DNA from: Kineosporiaceae bacterium SCSIO 59966
GTDB taxonomy: Bacteria; Actinomycetota; Actinomycetes; Actinomycetales; SCSIO-59966
DNA: 64,000 nucleotides
Direction: 5' to 3'
Assembly (NCBI GenBank): GCA_020881835.1
Contig: CP052876.1
Location: 2,108,001-2,172,000 of the forward strand
This document shows, one piece after another, positions 55,176-63,353 of this stretch. Both the position numbers and the translations under genes were made by a program. Under the pieces are notes generated by a model that was not told where the DNA came from, made no database searches, and saw nothing but the letters and a program-made list of their open reading frames with translations. Numbering within the stretch: the stretch's first letter is position 1; every line of letters begins with the position of its first letter.

Positions 55176-55218
55176 GACGATCCTCCCTGACCAGGCGCGT
55201 CCGCTGAGCGGACGTCCA

Positions 55219-55236
55219 TGTATCTGTGGAGATACA
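55219..55236. promoter_or_regulatory. Operator-like dyad between hmgA and the fahA operon
   Basis: TGTATCT-GTGG-AGATACA is a perfect 7-bp-arm inverted repeat in the 81-bp divergent region. It covers the position where the -35 element of the plus-strand operon should lie. The sequence GCTNAGCGGAC also occurs twice, on either side of the dyad. Confidence 0.65.
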
Positions 55237-55242
55237 GTGCGC

Positions 55243-55248
55243 TAGGCT
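55243..55248 (+). promoter_or_regulatory. -10 hexamer TAGGCT for the fahA operon
   Basis: TAGGCT ends 8 nt before the ATG at 55257 and 7 bp after the dyad. Confidence 0.5.
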
Positions 55249-55256
55249 CAGCGGAC

Positions 55257-56150
55257 ATGTCAACGGCCACCGCCGCACCGTCGCGCGCCCTGTTCCGGGG
55301 CCTCGTCGACGACGCCGCCGTGTTCCCGCCAGGCTCCGCGCCGATGCCGGAGGCGGTCCCGGCGCACCTGCACCACCGGGCCGCCTGGTACGCCGACGTC
55401 GTCGGCCCGTTCCTCGTCCCGGTCACCGGCGTCGACGCCTTCCAGGCCGCCGCCGAGCTCGCGACGCGGACGCCGATCCGGGTCGGGGTGATCGCTGACC
55501 CCACCTCGGCGGACCCGCTGGCCGGGGCCCTGGACGCCGTCCGGCACCTGGCGGACGGCGGACGGGCCGAGCCCGTCGCCATCGAGGTCCCGCTGCCCCG
55601 CGGGACCCACCAGGGCGAGGCCGCCGCCGGGCTGCTCGCCCGGCTGCGCGAGACGCTGCCTAGCGGCGTGCGCGCCTGGGTCGAGGTCCAGCGCGAGGAC
55701 GGGTGGCGTGACGCGCTGCGCCGCATCGCGGACTCCGGCGCGGAGGTCGGCGGCAAGCTGCGCACCGGTGGCACCAGCGCGCAGGCGTTCCCCTCCACCG
55801 CCGAGCTCGCCGCCTTCGTGCACGAGGCGGTGGCGGTGGGCGTCCCGGTGAAGCTCACCGCCGGCCTGCACACGGCGCTGCGGGGTCCGGACCCGACGGG
55901 GGCCCACCACCACGGCGTCCTCAACGTCATCTGCGCCGTGCACGCCGCGACCGGCGGGGCGACGGCGGAGGACCTCGTGGACCTGCTGGAGCAGACCGAG
56001 GCCGACCCGCTCGTCACCGCCGTCCGCGCGATGGGCCCGGGCGAGGCCGCCGCCGTCCGCGCGACCTTCGCGTCCTTCGGCTGCTGCGGCGTGACCGACC
56101 CGGTCGGCGACCTCGTCGGCCTCGGACTCCTCCAGGAGGTACCCGCGTGA
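55257..56150 (+). CDS. Conserved unknown protein of the homogentisate cluster
   Basis: A 297-residue soluble protein that I do not recognise as a named family. The alternation of strands and helices suggests an alpha/beta barrel: PIRVGVIADP, VAIEVPLP, VRAWVEVQR, VGGKLRTGGTSAQAFPS (about residue 160), VPVKLTAGLHTALRG (about 197) and HHHGVLNVICAVHAA. The conserved Lys, the Thr-Gly-Gly and the His cluster could form an active site. Its stop overlaps the fumarylacetoacetase start by 4 bp, so both are translated together, which argues for a role in the same pathway, possibly maleylacetoacetate isomerisation, an enzyme otherwise missing here (inference only). Confidence 0.7.
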   Translation: MSTATAAPSRALFRGLVDDAAVFPPGSAPMPEAVPAHLHHRAAWYADVVGPFLVPVTGVDAFQAAAELATRTPIRVGVIADPTSADPLAGALDAVRHLADGGRAEPVAIEVPLPRGTHQGEAAAGLLARLRETLPSGVRAWVEVQREDGWRDALRRIADSGAEVGGKLRTGGTSAQAFPSTAELAAFVHEAVAVGVPVKLTAGLHTALRGPDPTGAHHHGVLNVICAVHAATGGATAEDLVDLLEQTEADPLVTAVRAMGPGEAAAVRATFASFGCCGVTDPVGDLVGLGLLQEVPA

Positions 56151-57385
56151 GCGTGACGACCTGGGCCCCGGTCCCGCACGGTTCGCCGTTCGGCGTCCAG
56201 ACCCTGCCCTACGGGGTGTTCTCCGTCGGGGCCGGGCCGCGGCGGACCGGCGTGCGGATCGGGGACCACGTCCTCGACCTGGCGGCACTGGCCGCGACAC
56301 CGGCCGGCGACGGACTGCCCGCGGACGTCGGAGCGGCGCTCGCGGGCCCGTCGCTGGACGCGCTGCTCGCCCTCGGCCGGGAGGGCTGGGCGGCGGCGCG
56401 CCGCTGGGTCACCGACGTGCTCACCGACCCCGGCGCGCAGACCGGGGCCTCCGAGCACCTGCGCCCGCTGACCGACGTCCGGCTGCACCTGCCGTTCACC
56501 GTCGCCGACTACGTCGACTTCTACTCCAGCGAGCACCACGCGGCGAACGTCGGACGGCTGTTCCGGCCGGACGCCGAGCCGCTGCTGCCGAACTGGAAGC
56601 GGCTGCCCGTGGGGTACCACGGTCGAGCCGGGACGGTGGTCGTCTCCGGCACGGACGTCGTGCGCCCGTGCGGGCAGGTCAAGCCCGCCGACGCCCCCGA
56701 GCCGCAGTTCGGGCCGTCCCGCCGGCTGGACATCGAGGCCGAGGTCGGGTTCGTCGTCGGCACCCCCTCGCCGCTCGGCGAGCCGGTGCCCGCCTCCGCG
56801 CTGCCCGACCACGTCTTCGGTGTCGTCCTCGTCAACGACTGGAGCGCCCGCGACATCCAGGCCTGGGAGTACGTGCCGCTCGGGCCGTTCCTCGGCAAGT
56901 CGTTCGCGACCTCCGTCTCGGCGTGGGTCACCCCGCTGGAGGCGCTGGAGGCGGCGCGGGTGCCGCCGCCGCCTCGCACCCACGAGCTGCTGCCCTACCT
57001 GCGCGACGACCCGGACCAGCCGTGGGGCCTGGACCTGGATCTCGAGGTGGTGTGGAACGGCACCGTCGTCGCCCGCCCGCCGTTCGCGTCGATGTACTGG
57101 ACGGCGGCGCAGCAGCTGGCCCACCTGACCGTCAACGGCGCCAGCCTGCGGACCGGGGACCTGTTCGCCTCCGGCACCGTGTCGGGGCCCCAGCGGGACC
57201 AGCGCGGCTCGTTCCTCGAGCTCAGCTGGGGCGGTCAGGACCCCGTGCGCCTGGCCGACGGGTCGCTGCGGACGTTTCTCGAGGACGGCGACGAGGTCGT
57301 CATCACCGCGACCGCGCCCGGCCCCGAGGGCACCCGGGTCGGCCTCGGCGAGGTCCGCGGCCGCATCCTCCCGCCCCGCTGCTGA
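56147..57385 (+). CDS. fahA: Fumarylacetoacetase
   Basis: A 412-residue hydrolase splitting fumarylacetoacetate to fumarate and acetoacetate. The N-terminal SH3-like domain is followed by the FAH barrel. Metal and catalytic blocks: DFYSSEHHAANVGRLFRP (catalytic His, about residue 126), PVGYHGRAGTVVVSG, EAEVGFVVG (Glu ligands), NDWSARDIQAWEYVPLGPF and GDLFASGTVSGPQ. It starts with a GTG inside the stop of the unknown protein. The 126-bp gap to feoA holds only promoter-like sequence. Confidence 0.96.
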   Translation: MSVTTWAPVPHGSPFGVQTLPYGVFSVGAGPRRTGVRIGDHVLDLAALAATPAGDGLPADVGAALAGPSLDALLALGREGWAAARRWVTDVLTDPGAQTGASEHLRPLTDVRLHLPFTVADYVDFYSSEHHAANVGRLFRPDAEPLLPNWKRLPVGYHGRAGTVVVSGTDVVRPCGQVKPADAPEPQFGPSRRLDIEAEVGFVVGTPSPLGEPVPASALPDHVFGVVLVNDWSARDIQAWEYVPLGPFLGKSFATSVSAWVTPLEALEAARVPPPPRTHELLPYLRDDPDQPWGLDLDLEVVWNGTVVARPPFASMYWTAAQQLAHLTVNGASLRTGDLFASGTVSGPQRDQRGSFLELSWGGQDPVRLADGSLRTFLEDGDEVVITATAPGPEGTRVGLGEVRGRILPPRC

Positions 57386-57470
57386 AGGCCCCTGCTGCTG
57401 AACCACCCCTGCTGCTCGGCGGCTCGGAAGTGAGGTCCTAGGTCCCACCCCTCGCCCGGTGACCGGCTCC

Positions 57471-57497
57471 TACCCTGCAGGAAGGTAATCCTTTCCT
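57471..57497 (+). promoter_or_regulatory. feoA promoter with weak iron-box-like dyad
   Basis: TACCCT (57471-57476) could be the -10 element. Directly downstream, AGGAAGGTAATCCTTTCCT (57479-57497) is an imperfect inverted repeat that loosely recalls DtxR/IdeR boxes. A ribosome-binding site AGGAGGG follows before the ATG at 57512. Confidence 0.35.
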
Positions 57498-57511
57498 CAC
57501 AGGAGGGTGGC

Positions 57512-57760
57512 ATGGCCGCTCAGGCGGGACCCCGCACACTCGCCGACCTGCCCCCGGGCTGCCTCGGGTGCATCGCCGAGATCGACGCCTCGCTGTCACC
57601 CGCGCAGGCGCAGCGCCTGCGCGCCCTCGGCTTCCGCCCCGGCGCCGTCGTCGAGCGGTCTCGGACGGCGCCCCTGGGCGACCCCACCGTGTACCGGGTG
57701 TGCGACTACGACGTCTGCCTGCGGTCGGCGCAGGCGCGCGCCATCGTCCTCGCCGCATGA
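57512..57760 (+). CDS. feoA: Ferrous iron transport protein A
   Basis: An 82-residue SH3-like cytosolic protein that supports FeoB. LADLPPGCLGCIAEID and QRLRALGFRPGAVVE are the FeoA core, and VCLRSAQARAIVL is the last strand. Two extra Cys (GCLGC) occur at the N-terminus. Strong ribosome-binding site AGGAGGG; the stop overlaps the feoB ATG by 4 bp. Confidence 0.92.
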   Translation: MAAQAGPRTLADLPPGCLGCIAEIDASLSPAQAQRLRALGFRPGAVVERSRTAPLGDPTVYRVCDYDVCLRSAQARAIVLAA

Positions 57761-59736
57761 GCCACTGCGCCCCGGCCGGCCACGCCCCGGCCAGCGACGC
57801 CCCGGCCAGCGACGCCCCGGCCAGTGACGCCCCGGCCAGTGACGTCGTCCCGACGGGCACGAGGCACCTCGACATCGCGCTGGTGGGCAGTCCCAACGCC
57901 GGCAAGACGAGCGTCTTCAACCGGCTCACCGGCCTGCGGGCGCGCACCGGCAACTACCCGGGGGTGACGGTCACCCGCACGGTGGGCACCGCCCGCACCG
58001 CCGGTGGCGACGTCGTCACCATCGAGGACCTTCCGGGCACCTACAGCCTCACCCCGGTCAGCCCCGACGAGCAGGTCGTCGTCGACGTCGTCACCGGCCG
58101 AGCACCGGGTACTCGTCCCCCCGACGCGTTCCTCGTCGTCCTGGACGCCACGACGCTGCGCCGGTCGCTGCCGCTGGTGGCCCAGACGATGGCGCTCGGC
58201 CGGCCGGTCGCCGTCGTGCTGACGATGCTCGACGAGATGGCCGCCCGCGGCGGGCGCCTGGACGTCGGCGCGCTGGCCGCCGCCCTCGGCGTCCCGGTGG
58301 TACCCGTGCAGGGTCACCGCGGCCGTGGCACCGGGGCCGTGCGCGAGCTCCTCGACGACCCGGCCGCCTGGCCGCAGCCGCCCGTGCTGCCACCCGAGGA
58401 CGACGACGAGGCGGCGGCCTGGGCGGCGTCCGTCCTGGCGGCGACGTCGTGGTCCGCGCCGCGGCGTCACGCCCCCAGCGCCACGGTGGACAGGGTGCTG
58501 CTGCACCCGGTCTGGGGCGTGCTCGTCTTCGCCGTCGTCGTCTTCACCATCTTCCAGGTCATCTTCACGGTCGCGGCCCCGCTGCAGGGTGCGGTCGAGG
58601 CGGCGTTCGGCTGGCTCGGTGAGCGGGTCGCCGCAGCGGTCTCGCCGCCGCTGCTGGCCGACTTCCTCGGCACGGCGGTCATCGGCGGCGTCGGCGCCGT
58701 CCTCGTGTTCCTGCCGCAGATCGCGCTGCTGTTCCTCGTCCTGTCCCTGCTCGAGACGGTCGGCTACATGTCCCGGGCCGCGTTCCTCATGGACCGGGTG
58801 ATGGCGGTCTCCGGGCTGGACGGACGCTCGTTCGTCGCGATGCTGTCGGGGTTCGCCTGCGCGGTGCCCGGGATCATGGCGACCCGCACGATCCCGTCGT
58901 CCCGGGACCGCCTGGCGACCATCCTCGCGCTGCCGCTGATGACGTGCTCGGCCCGGCTGCCGGTCTACGTCGTGCTCATCGGCCTGCTCGTCGACCCGAG
59001 CACCCGCTGGGGACCGGTGTCCGCGCAGGGGCTGACGCTGTTCCTGCTGTACCTGCTCGGCGGCCTGGCGTCGATGGTCGCGGCCGGGGTGCTCAAGGCC
59101 ACCGCTCTGCGCAGCGACGGGCTGCCGTTCTACATGGAGATGCCGCCCTACCGGCTGCCCACCGCCCGCACCGTCGCCCTGACCATGTGGGAGTCCGTCC
59201 GCGGCTTCCTCCGCAAGGCTGGCACGGTCATCCTCACCGCCTCGGTGATCCTGTGGGCGCTGATGAGCTTCCCCGCCCGGGACACCAGCGGGATGGACCC
59301 GGTCGCCGCCGACGCCTACGTGCTCGAGCACAGCTACGCCGCCACCGTGGGCAAGGCGATCGAGCCGGTGTTCGCCCCGCTCGGCTTCGACTGGCGCATC
59401 GACGTCGGGCTGGTGGGGTCGCTGGCCGCCCGCGAGGTGTTCGTCTCCACGATGGGTCAGGTCGTGGCCGCCGACCCCAGCGACCCCGCGGACGCGTTGG
59501 CGTCGCTCGTCCACGACGACGGGCCCCGCGCCGGCGAACCGGTGTTCGACCCCCCGACCGTGGTGGCGTTGCTCATCTGGTTCGTGTTCGCGCTGCAGTG
59601 CATGTCCACCCTCGCCGTCATGCGCCGCGAGACCGGCTCCTGGAGGTGGCCCGCCATGGCGTTCGGCTACCTGTTCGCCCTCGGCTGGACCCTCGCCCTC
59701 GCCGGCAGGTGGATCACGATCGCGGTGACGGGATGA
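57757..59736 (+). CDS. feoB: Ferrous iron transporter B
   Basis: A 659-residue Fe2+ permease with a cytosolic G domain and membrane core. G1 is GSPNAGKTS (about residue 44), G2 lies in NYPGVTVT, G3 is EDLPGTYSL, and G4 reads LTMLDE, where the usual Asn of NxxD is Thr. The membrane part has Gate motifs with Cys in LSGFACAVPGIMATRT and PLMTCSARLPVYVVL, and about eight helices. The N-terminus holds four APASD repeats encoded by a 15-bp tandem repeat before the G domain, absent in typical FeoB. The ATG at 57757 is fixed by overlap with feoA. Confidence 0.95.
   Translation: MSHCAPAGHAPASDAPASDAPASDAPASDVVPTGTRHLDIALVGSPNAGKTSVFNRLTGLRARTGNYPGVTVTRTVGTARTAGGDVVTIEDLPGTYSLTPVSPDEQVVVDVVTGRAPGTRPPDAFLVVLDATTLRRSLPLVAQTMALGRPVAVVLTMLDEMAARGGRLDVGALAAALGVPVVPVQGHRGRGTGAVRELLDDPAAWPQPPVLPPEDDDEAAAWAASVLAATSWSAPRRHAPSATVDRVLLHPVWGVLVFAVVVFTIFQVIFTVAAPLQGAVEAAFGWLGERVAAAVSPPLLADFLGTAVIGGVGAVLVFLPQIALLFLVLSLLETVGYMSRAAFLMDRVMAVSGLDGRSFVAMLSGFACAVPGIMATRTIPSSRDRLATILALPLMTCSARLPVYVVLIGLLVDPSTRWGPVSAQGLTLFLLYLLGGLASMVAAGVLKATALRSDGLPFYMEMPPYRLPTARTVALTMWESVRGFLRKAGTVILTASVILWALMSFPARDTSGMDPVAADAYVLEHSYAATVGKAIEPVFAPLGFDWRIDVGLVGSLAAREVFVSTMGQVVAADPSDPADALASLVHDDGPRAGEPVFDPPTVVALLIWFVFALQCMSTLAVMRRETGSWRWPAMAFGYLFALGWTLALAGRWITIAVTG
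57784..57843 (+). repeat. 15-bp tandem repeat inside feoB
   Basis: Four consecutive copies of GCCCCGGCCAGCGAC (AGT in place of AGC in the last two) encode APASD four times just before the FeoB G domain. Confidence 0.95.
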
Positions 59737-60329
59737 TCCCGCTGCACCCCGTGGCCACCACGGACCCGGCCACGCTGACGTGGGTGACGCCGGCGGCGGC
59801 CCGGCTCCGGCGGGGCGTCGTCCGGCGGGCTCCGGCGGCGCTGCAGACCCTGCTGGAGGACGGCACGCTGTCCCGCGCCGAGGTCGTCGGCGAGGGTGTG
59901 CGGACGACGCTGGCCACCGGCAGCTGGCGTGAGGCGGGCCCCCGGGTCCGGACGGCGCTGCACGCCTGCCTGGCCGCGGACGGCTGGGAGACGGACGACG
60001 GCACGCCGGCCGGCGAGGGACCGGAGGTGGCGGTCGGGCCCGGGCCGGACGCCGAGCTGCTCCGGACCGCGACCGAGGTGCTGGCCGGCGAGGTGGCCCC
60101 GTACGCGGCGACGCACGGCGGCGCCATCGAGATCGTCGGCGTCCGCGACGGCGTCGTCGAGGTGACCCTGCGCGGGGCCTGCTCCGGCTGCCCCGCCGCG
60201 GCCGTGACCCTGCACGCCCGGTTCGAGGGGCTGCTGCGACGGCGGTGGCCGGCGCTGGTCGCCGTGCGGCAGGTCAGCCCGCGACGTCCAGGGCGAGGAT
60301 GTCCTCGATCGTCTCGCGCCGCACGATGA
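59733..60329 (+). CDS. NifU-like protein with extra N-terminal domain
   Basis: A 198-residue protein. The C-terminal part (about 105-180) is a NifU-C/Nfu domain with the Fe-S-binding CxxC in GACSGCPAAAVTLHARFE (about residue 148). The first about 95 residues (from VTPAAARLRRGVVRRAPAAL) form a helical domain of unknown type, perhaps winged-helix-like. The ATG overlaps the feoB stop by 4 bp, so it belongs to the Feo operon in the place where enterobacteria have the Fe-S protein FeoC. It may deliver or sense Fe-S clusters. The 3' end overlaps the convergent lysA gene by 56 bp. Confidence 0.85.
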   Translation: MIPLHPVATTDPATLTWVTPAAARLRRGVVRRAPAALQTLLEDGTLSRAEVVGEGVRTTLATGSWREAGPRVRTALHACLAADGWETDDGTPAGEGPEVAVGPGPDAELLRTATEVLAGEVAPYAATHGGAIEIVGVRDGVVEVTLRGACSGCPAAAVTLHARFEGLLRRRWPALVAVRQVSPRRPGRGCPRSSRAAR

Positions 60330-61695
60330 CCCGCGCCTCGCCGTCCCGGACGGCGACGACGGGCGGGCGCGGGACGTGGTTGTACTGGCTGGCGAGGCTG
60401 CGGCTGTAGGCGCCGGTCGCCGGGACGGCGAGCAGGTCGCCGCGCCGGACGTCGCCGGGCAGGTACTCGTCCTTGACGACGATGTCCCCGCTCTCGCAGT
60501 GCTTGCCGACCACCCGGGAGAGCACCGGCGGCGCGGTCGAGGCCCGGGAGGCCAGCGAGCACGAGTAGTCCGCGTCGTACAGGGCGGTGCGGACGTTGTC
60601 GCTCATCCCGCCGTCGACCGCGACGTAGCGGCGCCGCAGCCCCCCGTCGAGCTCGACGTCCTTGACCGTGCCGACCCGGTAGAGCGTGAACGTGCTCGGC
60701 CCGGCGATCGCCCGGCCCGGCTCGACCGAGACCCGGGGCACGGCGACGCCGAGGGCCCGGCACTCGGCGAGGACGACCCGGGCCATCCCGGCGGCGATCT
60801 CCTCGACCGGCTGGGGGTCGTGCTGGGAGGTGTACCGGATCCCGAACCCCCCGCCGAGGTCCAGCTCGGGCAGCTCGACGCCGTGGCGGCGGGCGATGTC
60901 GGCGTGCAGCCGCAGCACCCGCTGGGCGGCGACCTCGAACCCGGCGGTGTCGAAGATCTGCGACCCGATGTGGCTGTGCAGGCCGCGCAGCTCGAGCTGG
61001 GGGCGGGCCAGGGCGTCCGCGACGACCGCCGGGGCGTCGTCCATCGGGACGCCGAACTTCTGGTCCTCGTGCGCGGTGGCGATGTAGGAGTGGGTGTGGG
61101 CCTCGACCCCGACGGTGACCCGGACGAGCACCGGCACCGGCCGGGTGAGCCCGAGCCGGTCGGCGGCGTCGGCGACCCGGCCGACCTCCTCGGCGGAGTC
61201 CAGCACGAGGCGGCCGATCCCGGCGCGCAGGGCGGTCTCGATCTCCTCGTCGGACTTGTTGTTCCCGTGCAGCCCGATCCGCTGCGGCGGCACACCGGCG
61301 CGCAGCGCGACCGCGAGCTCGCCCCCGGTGGAGGCGTCCAGGTGCAGGCCCTCCTCGGCCACCCAGCGGGCGATCGCCGTGCACAGGAACGCCTTGCCCG
61401 CGTAGTAGACGTCCGCTCCCCCGGCCGGCTCGGCGAACGCCTCGGTGAACGCGGCGCGGAACGCCCGGGCGCGGGCACGCAGGTCGTCCTCGTCGACGAC
61501 GTAGGCCGGGGTGCCGAACCGCTCGGCGAGCTCGTGGACGTCGACGCCGGCGACGACGAGCGAACCACCGTCCGAGCGGCGCACGCCCGCCGACCACAGC
61601 CCCGGCAGCAGGGCGTTGACGTCGTGGGGCACCGGCAGCCAGGCCGGCCCGCCGTAGCCCTCGGCGTGCAGGGCGCCGGCCTCGTGGGCGCGCAC
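60274..61695 (-). CDS. lysA: Diaminopimelate decarboxylase
   Basis: A 473-residue PLP enzyme making L-lysine from meso-DAP. The PLP Lys is in DVYYAGKAFLC (about residue 85). GLHGNNKSDEEI, GLHSHIGSQIFD, DLGGGFGIRY and SVEPGRAIAGP are the substrate and PLP loops; the second active-site segment is VVGKHCESGDIV. The length is at the long end of the family because of a 50-residue N-terminal segment, common in actinobacteria. The GTG at 61695 lies 2 bp after argS, giving the known argS-lysA operon order. Confidence 0.96.
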   Translation of the reverse strand: MRAHEAGALHAEGYGGPAWLPVPHDVNALLPGLWSAGVRRSDGGSLVVAGVDVHELAERFGTPAYVVDEDDLRARARAFRAAFTEAFAEPAGGADVYYAGKAFLCTAIARWVAEEGLHLDASTGGELAVALRAGVPPQRIGLHGNNKSDEEIETALRAGIGRLVLDSAEEVGRVADAADRLGLTRPVPVLVRVTVGVEAHTHSYIATAHEDQKFGVPMDDAPAVVADALARPQLELRGLHSHIGSQIFDTAGFEVAAQRVLRLHADIARRHGVELPELDLGGGFGIRYTSQHDPQPVEEIAAGMARVVLAECRALGVAVPRVSVEPGRAIAGPSTFTLYRVGTVKDVELDGGLRRRYVAVDGGMSDNVRTALYDADYSCSLASRASTAPPVLSRVVGKHCESGDIVVKDEYLPGDVRRGDLLAVPATGAYSRSLASQYNHVPRPPVVAVRDGEARVIVRRETIEDILALDVAG

Positions 61696-61697
61696 GG

Positions 61698-63353
61698 CTA
61701 CATCCGCTCCGGCGCGCCGACCCCGAGCAGGCGCAGGCCGTTGGCGAGGACCGTCCGGGTGGCCTCGTTCAGCCAGAGCCGGGTGCGGTGCACGTCGGTG
61801 ACCTCCTCGTCGCCCATCGGGGTGACCCGCCGCTCGTCGTACCACTTGTGGTAGGCGGAGGCGAGCTGCTCGAGGTGCCGGGCGACCCGGTGCGGCTCGC
61901 GCAGCTCGGCCGCCTGGGCGACGACCCGCGGGAACTCCCCGAGCCGGGCGAGCAGCTCGGTCTCGGTCTCGTGGTCGAGCAGTCCGGGGTCGAAGCCGTC
62001 CTCGGTCCGCACGCCCAGGTCGCGGGCGTTGCGCCCGACACCTGCGGTGCGGGCGTGGGCGTACTGGACGTAGAACACCGGGTTGTCGTTGCTGCGCCGC
62101 ACGAGCAGGTCGAGGTCGACGTCGATGGGCGAGTCCACCGAGGAGCGGGTCAGGGCGTACCGGGCGGCGTCCACGCCGACGACGTCGACGAGGTCCTCCA
62201 TGGTGACGACGGTGCCGGCCCGCTTGCTCATCCGCACCGGGACGCCGCCGGAGACGAGGTTGACCATCTGGCCGATGAGCACCTCGACGACGTCCGGGTC
62301 GTCGCCGAACGCAGCGGCGGCGGCCTTGAGCCGGGCGACGTAGCCGTGGTGGTCGGCGCCCAGCATGTAGATGCACAGGTCGAAGCCGCGGCGCCGCTTG
62401 TCGCGCAGGTAGGCCAGGTCCGCCGCGATGTACGCCGGGGAGCCGTCCGACTTGATCACGACCCGGTCCTTGTCGTCGCCGAAGTCGGTGGAGCGCAGCC
62501 ACCACGCGCCGTCGGCGTAGTAGAGGTTGCCGCTCGCCTTGAGCTCCTCGACGACCGCCTCGACCTGGCCGGAGGAGTGCAGGTCGTCCTCGTGGAAGAA
62601 CACGTCGAACTGGACGCCGAAGTCGCGCAGCGACGTCTTGATCTCCTCGAACATCAGCTCGACGCCGTGGGCCCGGAAGTACTCCTGGGCCTCGTCGTCC
62701 GGCAGGGTCGTGGGGTCGCTCGGCGCGGCCTGCACGACGCGGCGGGCGATGTCGTCGATGTAGGCGCCGCCGTAGCCGTCCTCGGGGACGGCCTGGCCGC
62801 GGGCCCGGGCGAGCAGGGAGCGCGCGAACCGGTCGATCTGCGCGCCGTGGTCGTTGAAGTAGTACTCGCGGGTGACGTCGGCACCGGAGGCCTGCAGGAT
62901 GCGCGCCAGGGAGTCCCCGACCGCGGCCCAGCGGGTGCCGCCGAGGTGGATCGGTCCGGTCGGGTTGGCCGAGACGAACTCGAGGTTCACCACCCGGCCG
63001 GCCATCGCGTCGTTGCGCCCGTAGGCCTCCCCCGCCTCGACGACGGTGCGGGCCAGCTCCCCGGCGGCCGCGGCGTCCAGGACGATGTTGAGGAACCCCG
63101 GCCCGGCGACGTCCACGCTCTTGACACCCGGCACCTCCACCAGCCGGGCCGCGATCACTCCGGCCAGCTGCCGCGGGGGGATCCCGGCCCGCTTGCCGAG
63201 CTGCATCGCGACGTTCGTGGCCCAGTCGCCGTGCTCCCGGTTGCGGGGCCGCTCCACCCGGACGTCGTCCGGCACCTCGACGGTGAGGTCGCCGGCGGCG
63301 ACCGCGTCGAGCAGGCACTGGCGGACGGCGCGGGCGAGGGCCTCGGGAGTCAC
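61698..63353 (-). CDS. argS: Arginyl-tRNA synthetase
   Basis: A 551-residue class I synthetase. An N-terminal Add-1 domain (about 1-110) precedes the catalytic core with the HIGH-type [11 protein letters not shown] (about residue 125) and the KMSKS-type [10 protein letters not shown] (about 379). The C-terminal DALR anticodon-binding domain ends in LGVGAPERM. The GTG at 63353 overlaps the upstream MFS stop by 4 bp but also has its own TACCCT 6 nt upstream. Confidence 0.97.
   Translation of the reverse strand: MTPEALARAVRQCLLDAVAAGDLTVEVPDDVRVERPRNREHGDWATNVAMQLGKRAGIPPRQLAGVIAARLVEVPGVKSVDVAGPGFLNIVLDAAAAGELARTVVEAGEAYGRNDAMAGRVVNLEFVSANPTGPIHLGGTRWAAVGDSLARILQASGADVTREYYFNDHGAQIDRFARSLLARARGQAVPEDGYGGAYIDDIARRVVQAAPSDPTTLPDDEAQEYFRAHGVELMFEEIKTSLRDFGVQFDVFFHEDDLHSSGQVEAVVEELKASGNLYYADGAWWLRSTDFGDDKDRVVIKSDGSPAYIAADLAYLRDKRRRGFDLCIYMLGADHHGYVARLKAAAAAFGDDPDVVEVLIGQMVNLVSGGVPVRMSKRAGTVVTMEDLVDVVGVDAARYALTRSSVDSPIDVDLDLLVRRSNDNPVFYVQYAHARTAGVGRNARDLGVRTEDGFDPGLLDHETETELLARLGEFPRVVAQAAELREPHRVARHLEQLASAYHKWYDERRVTPMGDEEVTDVHRTRLWLNEATRTVLANGLRLLGVGAPERM

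Noticed and set aside
57479-57497. Confident IdeR/DtxR box at feoA
   Set aside because: The inverted repeat is imperfect and does not fit the 19-bp consensus well; kept only as a weak candidate.
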